Below are positions 1-6,572 of a DNA stretch of 6,572 nucleotides, piece by piece; the stretch's first letter is position 1; the number at the start of each line of letters is the position of its first letter. The DNA is from Marinobacterium_E sp035458585 (GTDB taxonomy: Bacteria; Pseudomonadota; Gammaproteobacteria; Pseudomonadales; Balneatricaceae), in assembly GCA_035458585.1 (NCBI GenBank), contig DATHZN010000102.1, forward strand, positions 1 to 6,572. Direction: 5' to 3'. Both the position numbers and the translations under genes were made by a program. A model generated the notes under the pieces. The model searched no databases and had not been told where the DNA came from. It was given only the letters and a program-made list of their open reading frames with translations.

Positions 1-150
1 CCGCTTATGCTGCGGGCGCTGGATGATCGTGCCTATCGTGACTATCTGCTTCAGTCCTTCGATACACAATCACAAAAGCTGCGTCTTGATGCTGACAAAC
101 GTGCAGCCGATGCTGTAGAGGCGCTGCTACGAAAAAGGCAAGTGCTGTGA
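1..150 (+). CDS. lpxB: Lipid A disaccharide synthase, C-terminal end (partial, 5' end outside window)
   Basis: Frame 1 is open from the first base to a TGA at 148-150 and encodes 49 residues ending in LLRKRQVL. The segment with L-R-x-D-A-D-x-x-A-A-D-A-V matches the C-terminal helix of LpxB (E. coli has a related N-A-D-E-Q-A-A-Q-A-V ending). In the family, this peripheral inner-membrane glycosyltransferase condenses UDP-2,3-diacylglucosamine with lipid X to form the tetra-acyl disaccharide precursor of lipid A. The catalytic part lies upstream and cannot be inspected here. The identification rests on the short C-terminal match plus the gene order, since lpxB directly precedes rnhB in many gammaproteobacteria. 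The stop overlaps the rnhB start by 4 bp, pointing to one operon with coupled translation. Confidence 0.88.
   Translation, partial: PLMLRALDDRAYRDYLLQSFDTQSQKLRLDADKRAADAVEALLRKRQVL
134..138 (+). promoter_or_regulatory. Ribosome binding site of rnhB
   Basis: A purine run ending in AAAGG lies 8 bases before the GTG at 147, inside the last codons of lpxB. It supports GTG as the true start. No other start codon lies between it and the conserved D18-E19 catalytic motif that would leave a complete N-terminal strand. Confidence 0.55.
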
Positions 151-749
151 AAAACCTAGGGTTGGATCTCAGGACCAGCGGACTTATCGCTGGCGTTGAT
201 GAGGTGGGGCGCGGTCCGCTCGTGGGGGATGTCGTTGCGGCGGCCGTTATTCTTGATCCAGAGCGCCCAATTGACGGACTGACTGACTCCAAAAAGTTGT
301 CCGAAAAACGGCGCGAGCAGTTAGCTATCCAAATACGCGAATATGCATTGAGCTGGTCAATCGGTGTGGCGACGCCATCTGAAATCGATCAGATCAATAT
401 TTTACACGCCAGCATGCTGGCGATGAAACGTGCGGTCGAAGGTTTGAGTGTCGCGCCTGATCATGTGCAAGTTGACGGGAATCGTTGCCCCAAAGTGAAT
501 TACACCGTTGAAGCTGTAGTCAAAGGTGACGCGAAGATCGCGGCGATAGGTGCGGCATCGATTATCGCTAAGGTCTATCGTGATCAGCAGATGTTGGAGC
601 TTGACACCCAGTACCCGCAGTACGGTTTTGCCCGGCATAAGGGGTACCCAACCTCTGAGCATCTCAAGCTGTTGCAGCAATATGGAGTTCTGCCACAATA
701 CCGCAGGTCTTTTGGTCCGGTTAAACGTCTTTTAGAGGGTAGGGATTAA
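147..749 (+). CDS. rnhB: Ribonuclease HII
   Basis: RNase HII cleaves the RNA strand of RNA-DNA hybrids and nicks 5' of single ribonucleotides embedded in DNA, which starts ribonucleotide excision repair in the cytoplasm. The 200-aa product is very close to the E. coli protein (198 aa). The hallmark G-V-D-E-V-G-R-G-P-L lies at residues 16-25, giving acidic residues D18 and E19. The other two metal ligands are D110 (in V-D-G-N-R-C-P) and D128 (in V-V-K-G-D). The motifs D-S-K-K-L-S-E-K-R-R (47-56), A-A-S-I-I-A-K-V (136-143), Y-G-F-A-R-H-K-G-Y-P-T (159-169) and R-R-S-F-G-P-V-K (186-193) are all present, so the enzyme should be active. Translation starts at GTG, overlapping the lpxB stop by 4 bp. 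The TAA stop shares its last base with the dnaE start. Confidence 0.98.
   Translation: MKNLGLDLRTSGLIAGVDEVGRGPLVGDVVAAAVILDPERPIDGLTDSKKLSEKRREQLAIQIREYALSWSIGVATPSEIDQINILHASMLAMKRAVEGLSVAPDHVQVDGNRCPKVNYTVEAVVKGDAKIAAIGAASIIAKVYRDQQMLELDTQYPQYGFARHKGYPTSEHLKLLQQYGVLPQYRRSFGPVKRLLEGRD
734..744 (+). promoter_or_regulatory. Ribosome binding site of dnaE
   Basis: AGAGGG (734-739) and AGGG (741-744) lie 9 and 4 bases before the dnaE ATG at 749, within the last codons of rnhB. The first has the better spacing. Together with the one-base stop/start overlap, this suggests dnaE translation is coupled to rnhB but can also be initiated directly. Confidence 0.55.
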
Positions 750-3700
750 TGTCTGAGGCGCAGTTTGTTCATTTAAGAGTGCACTCAGAGTTCTCCCTTG
801 TAGACGGACTTGTGCGCATTAAAGAGCTGGTCAAAGCGGCTGCTCAGCATCAGATGCCAGCAGTTGCGTTAACGGATCAGACCAATCTCTACGCGCTGGT
901 AAAGTTTTACAAGGCTGCGCTGGGATCTGGGGTTAAACCTATTTGCGGTGTCGATTTTTGGGTAGTTGATGATGCGAATCAAGACCTACCCCCCTTTCAG
1001 CTAACGCTTCTGGTCCGAACAGGTCAGGGTTATCGAAACCTTATGGAGTTGGTTTCCAGGGCTTATGCAGAAGGGCAGAATATCGATCTTGAACGAGCGC
1101 TTATCTTCAAAAGCTGGATAGCCGAAAAATCGGAGGGGCTGATTGCACTGTCCGGTGGTCGCCGTGGTGAAATCGGCCGCTTGCTGCTAGCTGGAAGCGA
1201 AGAGGCGAGTGCCTGTCTGGCACAGTGGATGGAACTCTTCCCCAACGCCTTTTATATGGAGGTACAACGCACCGGTCGTCCAGATGAAGAGCGCGTGCTC
1301 CATGCAACGGTCGAACTTGCGAGCCATGTGGGCTGCCCGATCGTTGCTACCAACGAAGTGATGTTTATTAAAGCGGACGACTTTGAGGCGCATGAAGCGC
1401 GCGTCTGTATCAACCAGAGTCGAACGCTTGAGGATCCTTCTCGTCCGCGCGACTACTCTGAACAGCAATACTTCCGCTCTGCCTCGGAGATGTCTGACCT
1501 CTTTGCGGATTTACCTTCGGCTCTTGCTAATACCGTCGCGATTGCTCAGCGCTGTAATATCGAGATTGAGTTAGGCACCTACTATCTGCCGCGTTTTCCC
1601 ATTCCTGATGGGGTGCTGATGGATGACTACTTCCGCGCCGTTTCCAAAAAAGGTCTGGAGGAGCGTCTCGATTTCTTGCTTGATCGCTCGGCACCTGATT
1701 TTGCAGAGAAGCGAAAGCCCTATGATGAACGACTAGAGTTTGAGCTGGATATCATAATTCAGATGGGTTTCCCTGGTTATTTCCTGATCGTCATGGACTT
1801 CATACAGTGGGGTAAGGACAACGGTATTCCTGTGGGGCCGGGGCGTGGTTCGGGTGCCGGATCGCTGGTTGCATATGTGCTTAAAATCACCGACCTAGAT
1901 CCGCTAGAGTACGACCTGCTATTTGAGCGTTTTCTCAATCCAGAACGTGTCTCTATGCCCGACTTCGATATCGACTTCTGTATGGATAACCGCGATCGCG
2001 TAATTGACTATGTGGCGCGTACCTATGGCCGAGATGCGGTATCACAGATTATTACGTTCGGGACTATGGCCGCTAAAGCGGTGGTGCGGGACGTGGCACG
2101 TGTACAGGGAAAAGCCTTCGGACTGGCTGATCGTCTCTCTAAACTGATTCCGTTCGAAGTTGGTATGACACTCTCCAAAGCCTGGGAGCAAGAGGAGCAG
2201 TTGCGTGAATTCGTTGAGAGCAGCGAAGAGGCGCAAGAGATCATGGAGATGGCCTACAAGCTCGAGGGGGTCACGCGAGGGGTGGGCAAACACGCGGGCG
2301 GTGTTGTCATAGCCCCGACCAAACTAACAGATTTCTCGGCGACCTTCTGTGATTCTGAGGGGCAGGGTCTGGTGACCCAGTTCGATAAGAACGATGTTGA
2401 AGAGGCGGGTCTGGTGAAGTTCGACTTCCTTGGACTGCGTACGCTGACGATTATCGACTGGGCGCTGGAGACGATTAACCGCGTCAAATCACAGCAGGGT
2501 GAAGACCCTATTCGAATTGAAGCGATCGATTTGGAGGATCCGAGGGTCTACGAGCTACTTAAACGGGCCGAGACGACTGCGGTGTTTCAGCTCGAGTCCA
2601 GTGGTATGAAAGACCTCATCCGCCGTCTGTTGCCGTCGCGCTTTGAGGATATCATCGCTCTTGTAGCGCTGTTCCGTCCGGGGCCATTACAGTCAGGTAT
2701 GGTGGATGACTTTATCAACCGTAAGCACGGTCGTGCTGAAATGGCCTGGCCTCACCCTGATTACCAACTTGACTCGCTGCAGCCTGTGTTGGAGCCAACC
2801 TACGGCATAATCCTCTATCAGGAACAGGTCATGCAGATCGCTCAGGTGATGGCAGGCTACACCCTTGGCGGTGCGGATATGTTGCGCCGGGCGATGGGTA
2901 AAAAGAAGCCCGAGGAGATGGCTAAGCAGCGCCATCTCTTTATTGAGGGTTCAAGTCAGCAGGGTATTGACGAGAAGCTTGCAGGTAATATTTTTGACCT
3001 TGTAGAGAAGTTCGCGGGTTACGGCTTCAACAAATCTCATTCGGCGGCTTACGCTCTAGTCTCTTATCAAACCGCTTGGCTAAAAACCTACTACCCTGCC
3101 CCCTTTATGTCAGCGGTTATGTCCTCGGATATGCAGAACACTGACAAGGTAGTGATCTTCATCGAAGAGTGTCGGCAGATGAAGCTCGAAGTGCTTCTTC
3201 CTGACGTTAATCTCTCTGAATTCAAATTTACCGTTAGTCCTGATAATCAGGTGGTATACGGGCTTGGCGCAGTCAAAGGTGTGGGTGAGGGTCCGGTCGA
3301 GGGTATTGTCAAGGCGCGCGAAGACGGCCCTTTCACTGATCTGTTCGATTTCTGTAAACGCGTGGGCAGTAAGCGTTTAAATAAACGTGTACTTGAGTCG
3401 CTGGTGAAGTCTGGTGCGCTGGATAAGCTGGGTCCTAACCGGGCTGTGCTTTGGGCTTCGATTGGTTCAGCGCTGCAGGCGGCTGATCAGGAAGCGCGTA
3501 ATCAGGACGCGGGTATGTTTGATCTTTTCGGCGGCGATCCTGAGCCAGAGCATGCTAATCCTTTCCAGGCCTTTCTTGGCGCGCGCGAGTGGAGTGATAA
3601 AGAGCGTCTGCAAGGCGAGAAGGAGACGCTGGGCCTCTATGTGACAGGTCATCCGATTGATGAGTATGAGAGAGAGCTGCGTAACTTCGTCAGTCGTAAG

Positions 3701-4246
3701 CTTGTCGAGCTGCAGCCTGCGCGAGGTCGTGTGCAGAAGATGGCGGGTCTGGTTGTGGATATGCGCCTGAAGAAGACGAAACGAGGCGAAACACTCTGCT
3801 TCGTCACGCTAGATGATCGTTCTGCTCGCATTGATGTGACGCTTTTCGGTGATGCTTATGAGAGTGCGCGCCGTATGATTACTAAAGATCAGGTTCTGGT
3901 TATCGAGGGTGAGGTGGCTAACGATGATTACAACGGCGGTCTTAAAGTGCGTGGGCAGTCTGTGCTAAGCGTGGCGGAAGCACGCGTACGCTTTGCTGAG
4001 AAGCTTGTGATTAACTGCAACGAAGCCCAACTCAAGCCGCGCGAACTTAAACAGTTATCCGATACTCTGGCCCGATTTAAACCGATTCAGCAAGGTGTAG
4101 CGGTCGAACTTGCTTATAGCTGTGATGCCGCTCGAGGGCGCTTGCGGCTAGGTGAAAACTGGATGGTATTGCCGCAAGATGAGCTCATCATGGCACTCAA
4201 AGAGCAGTTTGGTAATCCCGCGGTGCAACTTGAATATGTAAGTTAG
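749..4246 (+). CDS. dnaE: DNA polymerase III, alpha subunit (replicative polymerase)
   Basis: This is the catalytic subunit of the chromosomal replicase, which extends primers in the replisome with epsilon (DnaQ), theta, the beta clamp and tau. Length is 1165 aa (E. coli 1160), and the start M-S-E-x-x-F-V-H-L-R-V-H-S matches the family. Approximate domains: PHP 5-270; palm, thumb and fingers 280-780, with G-P-G-R-G-S-G-A-G-S (363-372), P-D-F-D-I-D-F (404-410), K-H-A-G-G-V-V-I-A-P (514-523) and G-Y-G-F-N-K-S-H-S-A-A-Y (757-768); helix-hairpin-helix near 838-890; OB fold about 995-1075; tau-binding C-terminus after that. The catalytic aspartates are D405, D407 and D559, equivalent to E. coli D401, D403 and D555. 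In the PHP domain the usual T-D-H-x-N is T-D-Q-T-N (42-46), so intrinsic proofreading is probably lost and supplied by DnaQ. A likely clamp-binding peptide is M-F-D-L-F (923-927). The gene ends in tandem stops, TAG then TAA. No frameshift or truncation is seen. Confidence 0.99.
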   Translation: MSEAQFVHLRVHSEFSLVDGLVRIKELVKAAAQHQMPAVALTDQTNLYALVKFYKAALGSGVKPICGVDFWVVDDANQDLPPFQLTLLVRTGQGYRNLMELVSRAYAEGQNIDLERALIFKSWIAEKSEGLIALSGGRRGEIGRLLLAGSEEASACLAQWMELFPNAFYMEVQRTGRPDEERVLHATVELASHVGCPIVATNEVMFIKADDFEAHEARVCINQSRTLEDPSRPRDYSEQQYFRSASEMSDLFADLPSALANTVAIAQRCNIEIELGTYYLPRFPIPDGVLMDDYFRAVSKKGLEERLDFLLDRSAPDFAEKRKPYDERLEFELDIIIQMGFPGYFLIVMDFIQWGKDNGIPVGPGRGSGAGSLVAYVLKITDLDPLEYDLLFERFLNPERVSMPDFDIDFCMDNRDRVIDYVARTYGRDAVSQIITFGTMAAKAVVRDVARVQGKAFGLADRLSKLIPFEVGMTLSKAWEQEEQLREFVESSEEAQEIMEMAYKLEGVTRGVGKHAGGVVIAPTKLTDFSATFCDSEGQGLVTQFDKNDVEEAGLVKFDFLGLRTLTIIDWALETINRVKSQQGEDPIRIEAIDLEDPRVYELLKRAETTAVFQLESSGMKDLIRRLLPSRFEDIIALVALFRPGPLQSGMVDDFINRKHGRAEMAWPHPDYQLDSLQPVLEPTYGIILYQEQVMQIAQVMAGYTLGGADMLRRAMGKKKPEEMAKQRHLFIEGSSQQGIDEKLAGNIFDLVEKFAGYGFNKSHSAAYALVSYQTAWLKTYYPAPFMSAVMSSDMQNTDKVVIFIEECRQMKLEVLLPDVNLSEFKFTVSPDNQVVYGLGAVKGVGEGPVEGIVKAREDGPFTDLFDFCKRVGSKRLNKRVLESLVKSGALDKLGPNRAVLWASIGSALQAADQEARNQDAGMFDLFGGDPEPEHANPFQAFLGAREWSDKERLQGEKETLGLYVTGHPIDEYERELRNFVSRKLVELQPARGRVQKMAGLVVDMRLKKTKRGETLCFVTLDDRSARIDVTLFGDAYESARRMITKDQVLVIEGEVANDDYNGGLKVRGQSVLSVAEARVRFAEKLVINCNEAQLKPRELKQLSDTLARFKPIQQGVAVELAYSCDAARGRLRLGENWMVLPQDELIMALKEQFGNPAVQLEYVS

Positions 4247-4312
4247 TAAGCGGGCCACTCTGGTCTAAATACGCTCTAAACGGTAGAATCTGCAATCTTA
4301 ATTAGCCGCTTA
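4247..4312. repeat. 7-bp inverted repeat in the dnaE-accA gap
   Basis: TAAGCGG at 4247-4253, which includes the second dnaE stop codon, is the exact reverse complement of CCGCTTA at 4306-4312. The arms are 52 bases apart. The right arm ends just before the accA ribosome binding site, so pairing in the mRNA could bring the dnaE stop and accA start regions together. An arm this short can arise by chance in a gap of this size. There is no T-run to make it a terminator. Confidence 0.25.
4261..4289 (+). promoter_or_regulatory. Weak candidate sigma-70 promoter for accA-tilS
   Basis: TAGAAT at 4284-4289 matches the -10 consensus at 5 of 6 positions. Seventeen bases upstream, TGGTCT (4261-4266) matches the -35 consensus at only 3 of 6. 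Transcription would begin near 4296 and leave a leader of about 33 bases before the accA ATG. TAAAAT at 4311-4316 is a second possible -10, but it would give a very short leader. The gap is visibly richer in A and T than the flanking genes. A promoter here, or inside the end of dnaE, would let accA and tilS be expressed apart from dnaE. Confidence 0.3.
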
Positions 4313-4316
4313 AAAT

Positions 4317-4321
4317 AGAAG
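4317..4321 (+). promoter_or_regulatory. Weak ribosome binding site of accA
   Basis: AGAAG lies 8 bases before the ATG at 4330. It is a poor match to the Shine-Dalgarno consensus but is well spaced. The start is fixed mainly by the N-terminus that follows (L-D-F-E-Q-P-I-A-E-L-E), which lines up residue for residue with E. coli AccA. Confidence 0.4.
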
Positions 4322-4329
4322 TAGTTAGC

Positions 4330-5292
4330 ATGAATCCCAACTACCTGGACTTCGAACAGCCGATCGCTGAGCTCGAAGCTAAGATCAACGAACTGCGTCA
4401 TGTCGGCGAAGACAATGCCGATCTCAACCTGTCGGAAGAGGTCTCGCGTTTACAGGAAAAGAGCAAAACACTGACGAGATCGATCTTCTCAGATCTATCT
4501 GCATGGCAAATATCGCAGTTGGCGCGTCATCCGCAACGCCCCTACACGCTCGACTATGTGCGTATGATCTTCGATGAGTTCGAAGAGATTCATGGAGATC
4601 GCCATTTCGCTGATGATCAGGCGATTGTTTGTGGTATTGCACGTCTGGATGGCCAGCCCGTCGCTATTATCGGTCATCAGAAGGGGCGGGAAGTAAAAGA
4701 GAAGGTGCGCCGTAACTTCGGTATGCCACGCCCAGAAGGATACCGCAAAGCCTTACGTATTATGGAGTTGGCCGAGCGATTTAACATGCCGGTGCTGACG
4801 TTCATCGATACTCCTGGGGCCTACCCCGGCATTGACGCGGAAGAGCGCGGTCAATCCGAGGCTATAGCCTTCAATCTGGCTAAAATGTCTCAGTTAAGAA
4901 CGCCCATTATCTCTACCGTGATTGGGGAGGGTGGCTCAGGTGGTGCGCTGGCGATTGGTGTCTGTGATGAGCTGCTTATGCTGCAGTACTCTACCTACTC
5001 GGTAATATCGCCTGAGGGCTGTGCCTCAATACTATGGAAGAGTGCTGAGCGTGCATCCGATGCTGCAAAAGCGATGGGGATTACATCAGAGCGTTTGCAT
5101 GAGCTGGGTCTGGTAGATCAGATTGTCTCCGAACCTTTAGGTGGTGCGCATCGTGATCCTGGCTTGATGGCGGCGAGCCTCAAACAGCAGTTGAAAGCTG
5201 TGTTGGAGCGTTTGCAGCCCTTAGAGACTGACGAGCTGCTTGAACGTCGTTACGATCGTGTCATCTCTTACGGCGCCATCGGTCGCGAATGA
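4330..5292 (+). CDS. accA: Acetyl-CoA carboxylase, carboxyltransferase subunit alpha
   Basis: AccA pairs with AccD as an A2D2 tetramer that moves the carboxyl group from carboxybiotin on AccB to acetyl-CoA. The product is malonyl-CoA, in the first committed step of fatty acid synthesis in the cytoplasm. The 320-aa product (E. coli 319) begins with the conserved helical segment L-D-F-E-Q-P-I-A-E-L-E-A-K-I (6-19). It then has A-R-H-P-Q-R-P-Y-T-L-D-Y (65-76), H-Q-K-G-R-E (116-121), R-R-N-F-G-M-P (127-133), the crotonase-fold T-P-G-A-Y-P-G (161-167), E-G-G-S-G-G-A-L-A-I-G (200-210) forming the oxyanion-hole region, and S-P-E-G-C-A-S-I-L-W-K (227-237). No key motif is missing. It is separated from dnaE by the only intergenic gap in the window. 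Its stop overlaps tilS by 4 bp, which may couple the two. Confidence 0.99.
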   Translation: MNPNYLDFEQPIAELEAKINELRHVGEDNADLNLSEEVSRLQEKSKTLTRSIFSDLSAWQISQLARHPQRPYTLDYVRMIFDEFEEIHGDRHFADDQAIVCGIARLDGQPVAIIGHQKGREVKEKVRRNFGMPRPEGYRKALRIMELAERFNMPVLTFIDTPGAYPGIDAEERGQSEAIAFNLAKMSQLRTPIISTVIGEGGSGGALAIGVCDELLMLQYSTYSVISPEGCASILWKSAERASDAAKAMGITSERLHELGLVDQIVSEPLGGAHRDPGLMAASLKQQLKAVLERLQPLETDELLERRYDRVISYGAIGRE

Positions 5293-6563
5293 TTCATCCT
5301 GCTGTCGCAGAACTCGAGCAAGCACTGCGGCAGCTTCTGCTCCCCCTCCCTGAATCGACTCGGGTGCTGGTTGGTTATAGCGGTGGCTTAGACTCCACCG
5401 CTCTACTTTTTATTGCGAGTCGCGTCGTTCCTGCTGCACAGCTATGCGCTTTACATATCAATCATAATCTTCAGTCGATGGCTGAAGAGTGGGAGAGTCA
5501 CTGTCGCCAGCAGGCTCAGGCGCTTGGAGTAAAATTTAACTCAGTTCACGTCTACCCTAATGACGCCTCTGAAAATGCTGCTCGAGAAGCGCGCTACTCG
5601 GTTTTTGAGTCCACATTGGGCCCTGGAGATCTTCTGTTACTCGGGCACCACATGGATGATCAGGCCGAGACGCTGTTAATGCGCCTGTTCAGGGGAGCGG
5701 GTGCACGAGGTTTGTCAGGTATACCTCAGCGTCGCCAGCTTGGTCTCGGCTCCATTCTTCGGCCACTACTCGCTACAACGCGCGATTCACTTGAGTCCAT
5801 CGTCAAGAGTGCAGGACTAAGTTGGGTGGAAGACCCGAGTAATCGAGACTCTCGGTATTTGCGCAACTGGATCCGGCAAAGCTTGGGTCCTGCACTGTCG
5901 CAATGCTGGCCTGATTGGGTGTCACGCTTAAGTGAGAGCGCGGAGCTAATGTCGGAATCCGCCAAGCTGCATCGGGCCCTAGCGCTTGTAGACGCCGATG
6001 GGCAGTTCTCTAACCCACTTAAAATCCCTGTTGAGCTTGCCAAAGAGCCAGAGCGTTTAGCCAATCTTATTTACTACTGGTTGAACTCTCATGCAGTTCG
6101 GGTGGGCTCCCGTTCTCAGCTGAGAGGGTTGGTCCAAACGCTGTCAGAAAATTTCCCAGGCGGGAGCGGTCGCTGGCTGATCTCGGACCAGGCTGTCCAC
6201 CTTTACCAGGGTAGTCTATGGCTCGAATCTGTTGAAATACCCCCGCAAGCAGCACTTGATCTTGTGCTGGTACCGGGGGAGGTTGATCTAGCCTGCGGTA
6301 GATTAGGCGTAGAGTCCGGAGAGATCGGTCTGCCACAAGGGCTTGACGTTCAGTTAAGGGGGCGTCAGCCCGGTGATAAGGTCCGTTTGGCAGTTGGGCA
6401 TCAAAGCGTTAAAAAATTCATGAATGAGAAAAAAATTCCCCCTTGGCTTCGCGATTCTTGGCCTCTGTTAGTCCACCAAGGTGAAATCATCTCAATTGTC
6501 GGTGTGTGGACCGCTAAATCGCAGCATCAGCCGGGTGGTTTGACGCTGAAATGGGTACGTTGA
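5289..6563 (+). CDS. tilS: tRNA(Ile)-lysidine synthetase
   Basis: TilS uses ATP and lysine to convert the wobble C34 of the CAU-anticodon tRNA-Ile to lysidine. This switches the tRNA from Met to Ile identity and from AUG to AUA reading, and is normally essential. The 424-aa product (E. coli 432) has the PP-loop ATP site S-G-G-L-D-S (31-36), H-I-N-H-N-L (56-61), E-N-A-A-R-E-A-R-Y (95-103), G-H-H-M-D-D-Q-A-E-T (119-128), G-A-R-G-L-S-G-I (138-145) and E-D-P-S-N-R-D-S-R-Y-x-R-N (181-193). A diverged middle substrate-binding domain lies around 225-310. The C-terminal domain ends with R-x-R-x-P-G-D-K (357-364) and K-K-F-M-N-E-K-K-I-P-P-W-L-R-D (375-389). The start overlaps the accA stop (ATGA), and no Shine-Dalgarno sequence is evident, so translation probably relies on reinitiation after accA. 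A7 and A6 runs occur near the 3' end. Confidence 0.97.
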   Translation: MIHPAVAELEQALRQLLLPLPESTRVLVGYSGGLDSTALLFIASRVVPAAQLCALHINHNLQSMAEEWESHCRQQAQALGVKFNSVHVYPNDASENAAREARYSVFESTLGPGDLLLLGHHMDDQAETLLMRLFRGAGARGLSGIPQRRQLGLGSILRPLLATTRDSLESIVKSAGLSWVEDPSNRDSRYLRNWIRQSLGPALSQCWPDWVSRLSESAELMSESAKLHRALALVDADGQFSNPLKIPVELAKEPERLANLIYYWLNSHAVRVGSRSQLRGLVQTLSENFPGGSGRWLISDQAVHLYQGSLWLESVEIPPQAALDLVLVPGEVDLACGRLGVESGEIGLPQGLDVQLRGRQPGDKVRLAVGHQSVKKFMNEKKIPPWLRDSWPLLVHQGEIISIVGVWTAKSQHQPGGLTLKWVR

Positions 6564-6572
6564 AGTTTGTTC

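Noticed and set aside
5..292. 95-codon open frame on the - strand across the lpxB-rnhB junction
   Set aside because: It is antisense to two well-supported genes. The product is low-complexity, rich in Ser, Thr and Pro, with no recognisable motif.
1187..1468. 93-codon open frame on the - strand inside dnaE
   Set aside because: It is antisense to the conserved PHP region of dnaE, with no ribosome binding site or family resemblance that I can see.
1991..2000. Perfect 10-bp palindrome CGCGATCGCG in dnaE
   Set aside because: It encodes part of the conserved N-R-D-R-V-I stretch after the catalytic motif. It is a single copy with no second site nearby, so codon choice explains it.
4053..4061. DnaA-box-like TTATCCGAT near the end of dnaE
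   Set aside because: It departs from TTATCCACA at the end of the box, stands alone, and lies in coding sequence with no AT-rich unwinding region.
4252..4266. Possible rho-independent terminator after dnaE
   Set aside because: The hairpin is only about 5-6 bp with G-U pairs, and it is followed by an A-rich stretch rather than a T-run.
4257..4273. FadR-like operator upstream of accA (contains CTGGTC)
   Set aside because: Only one half-site resembles the FadR consensus. The expected GACCAG-like second half is missing.
5726..6064. 112-codon open frame on the - strand inside tilS
   Set aside because: It lies wholly antisense to conserved tilS sequence. Its Ser- and Arg-rich translation looks like a complement artefact and matches no family I know.
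6564..6572. Start of a following gene (pyrG often follows tilS in related genomes)
   Set aside because: Only nine bases remain after the tilS stop, so nothing can be supported from the sequence.

Overview
This window is a stretch of a gammaproteobacterial chromosome carrying essential housekeeping genes, all on the + strand and packed head to tail: the 3' end of lpxB, then complete rnhB, dnaE, accA and tilS. The proteins align almost without gaps to the E. coli proteins as I recall them: RNase HII of 200 aa, DNA polymerase III alpha of 1165 aa, AccA of 320 aa and TilS of 424 aa. The order lpxB-rnhB-dnaE-accA is shared widely among gammaproteobacteria. tilS directly after accA resembles Pseudomonas and Oceanospirillales-type genomes more than enterics, where other genes lie between them. 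Base composition looks slightly above 50% GC and even across the window. I cannot place the organism below class level from the sequence alone.

Layout. Bases 1-150 encode the last 49 residues of lipid A disaccharide synthase. rnhB (147-749) starts with GTG and overlaps the lpxB stop by 4 bp. dnaE (749-4246) shares one base with the rnhB stop (TAATG). dnaE ends in two tandem in-frame stops, followed by the only real gap in the window, about 83 bp. That gap holds a weak candidate promoter, a short inverted repeat and a small hairpin. accA (4330-5292) follows, and tilS (5289-6563) overlaps its stop by 4 bp (ATGA). The last 9 bases hold nothing identifiable. No stretch over 300 bases lacks a gene.

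How the genes work together. They do not form one pathway. They are co-located growth functions: outer-membrane lipid A synthesis (lpxB), RNA removal from DNA (rnhB), chromosome replication (dnaE), the first committed step of fatty acid synthesis (accA), and maturation of the AUA-reading tRNA-Ile (tilS). The overlaps suggest two translationally coupled blocks, lpxB-rnhB-dnaE and accA-tilS, separated by the 83-bp gap. They are probably joined by read-through, because no convincing terminator is visible between them.

I found no mobile element, CRISPR array, RNA gene, pseudogene or unknown system. All findings are modest and scored accordingly.
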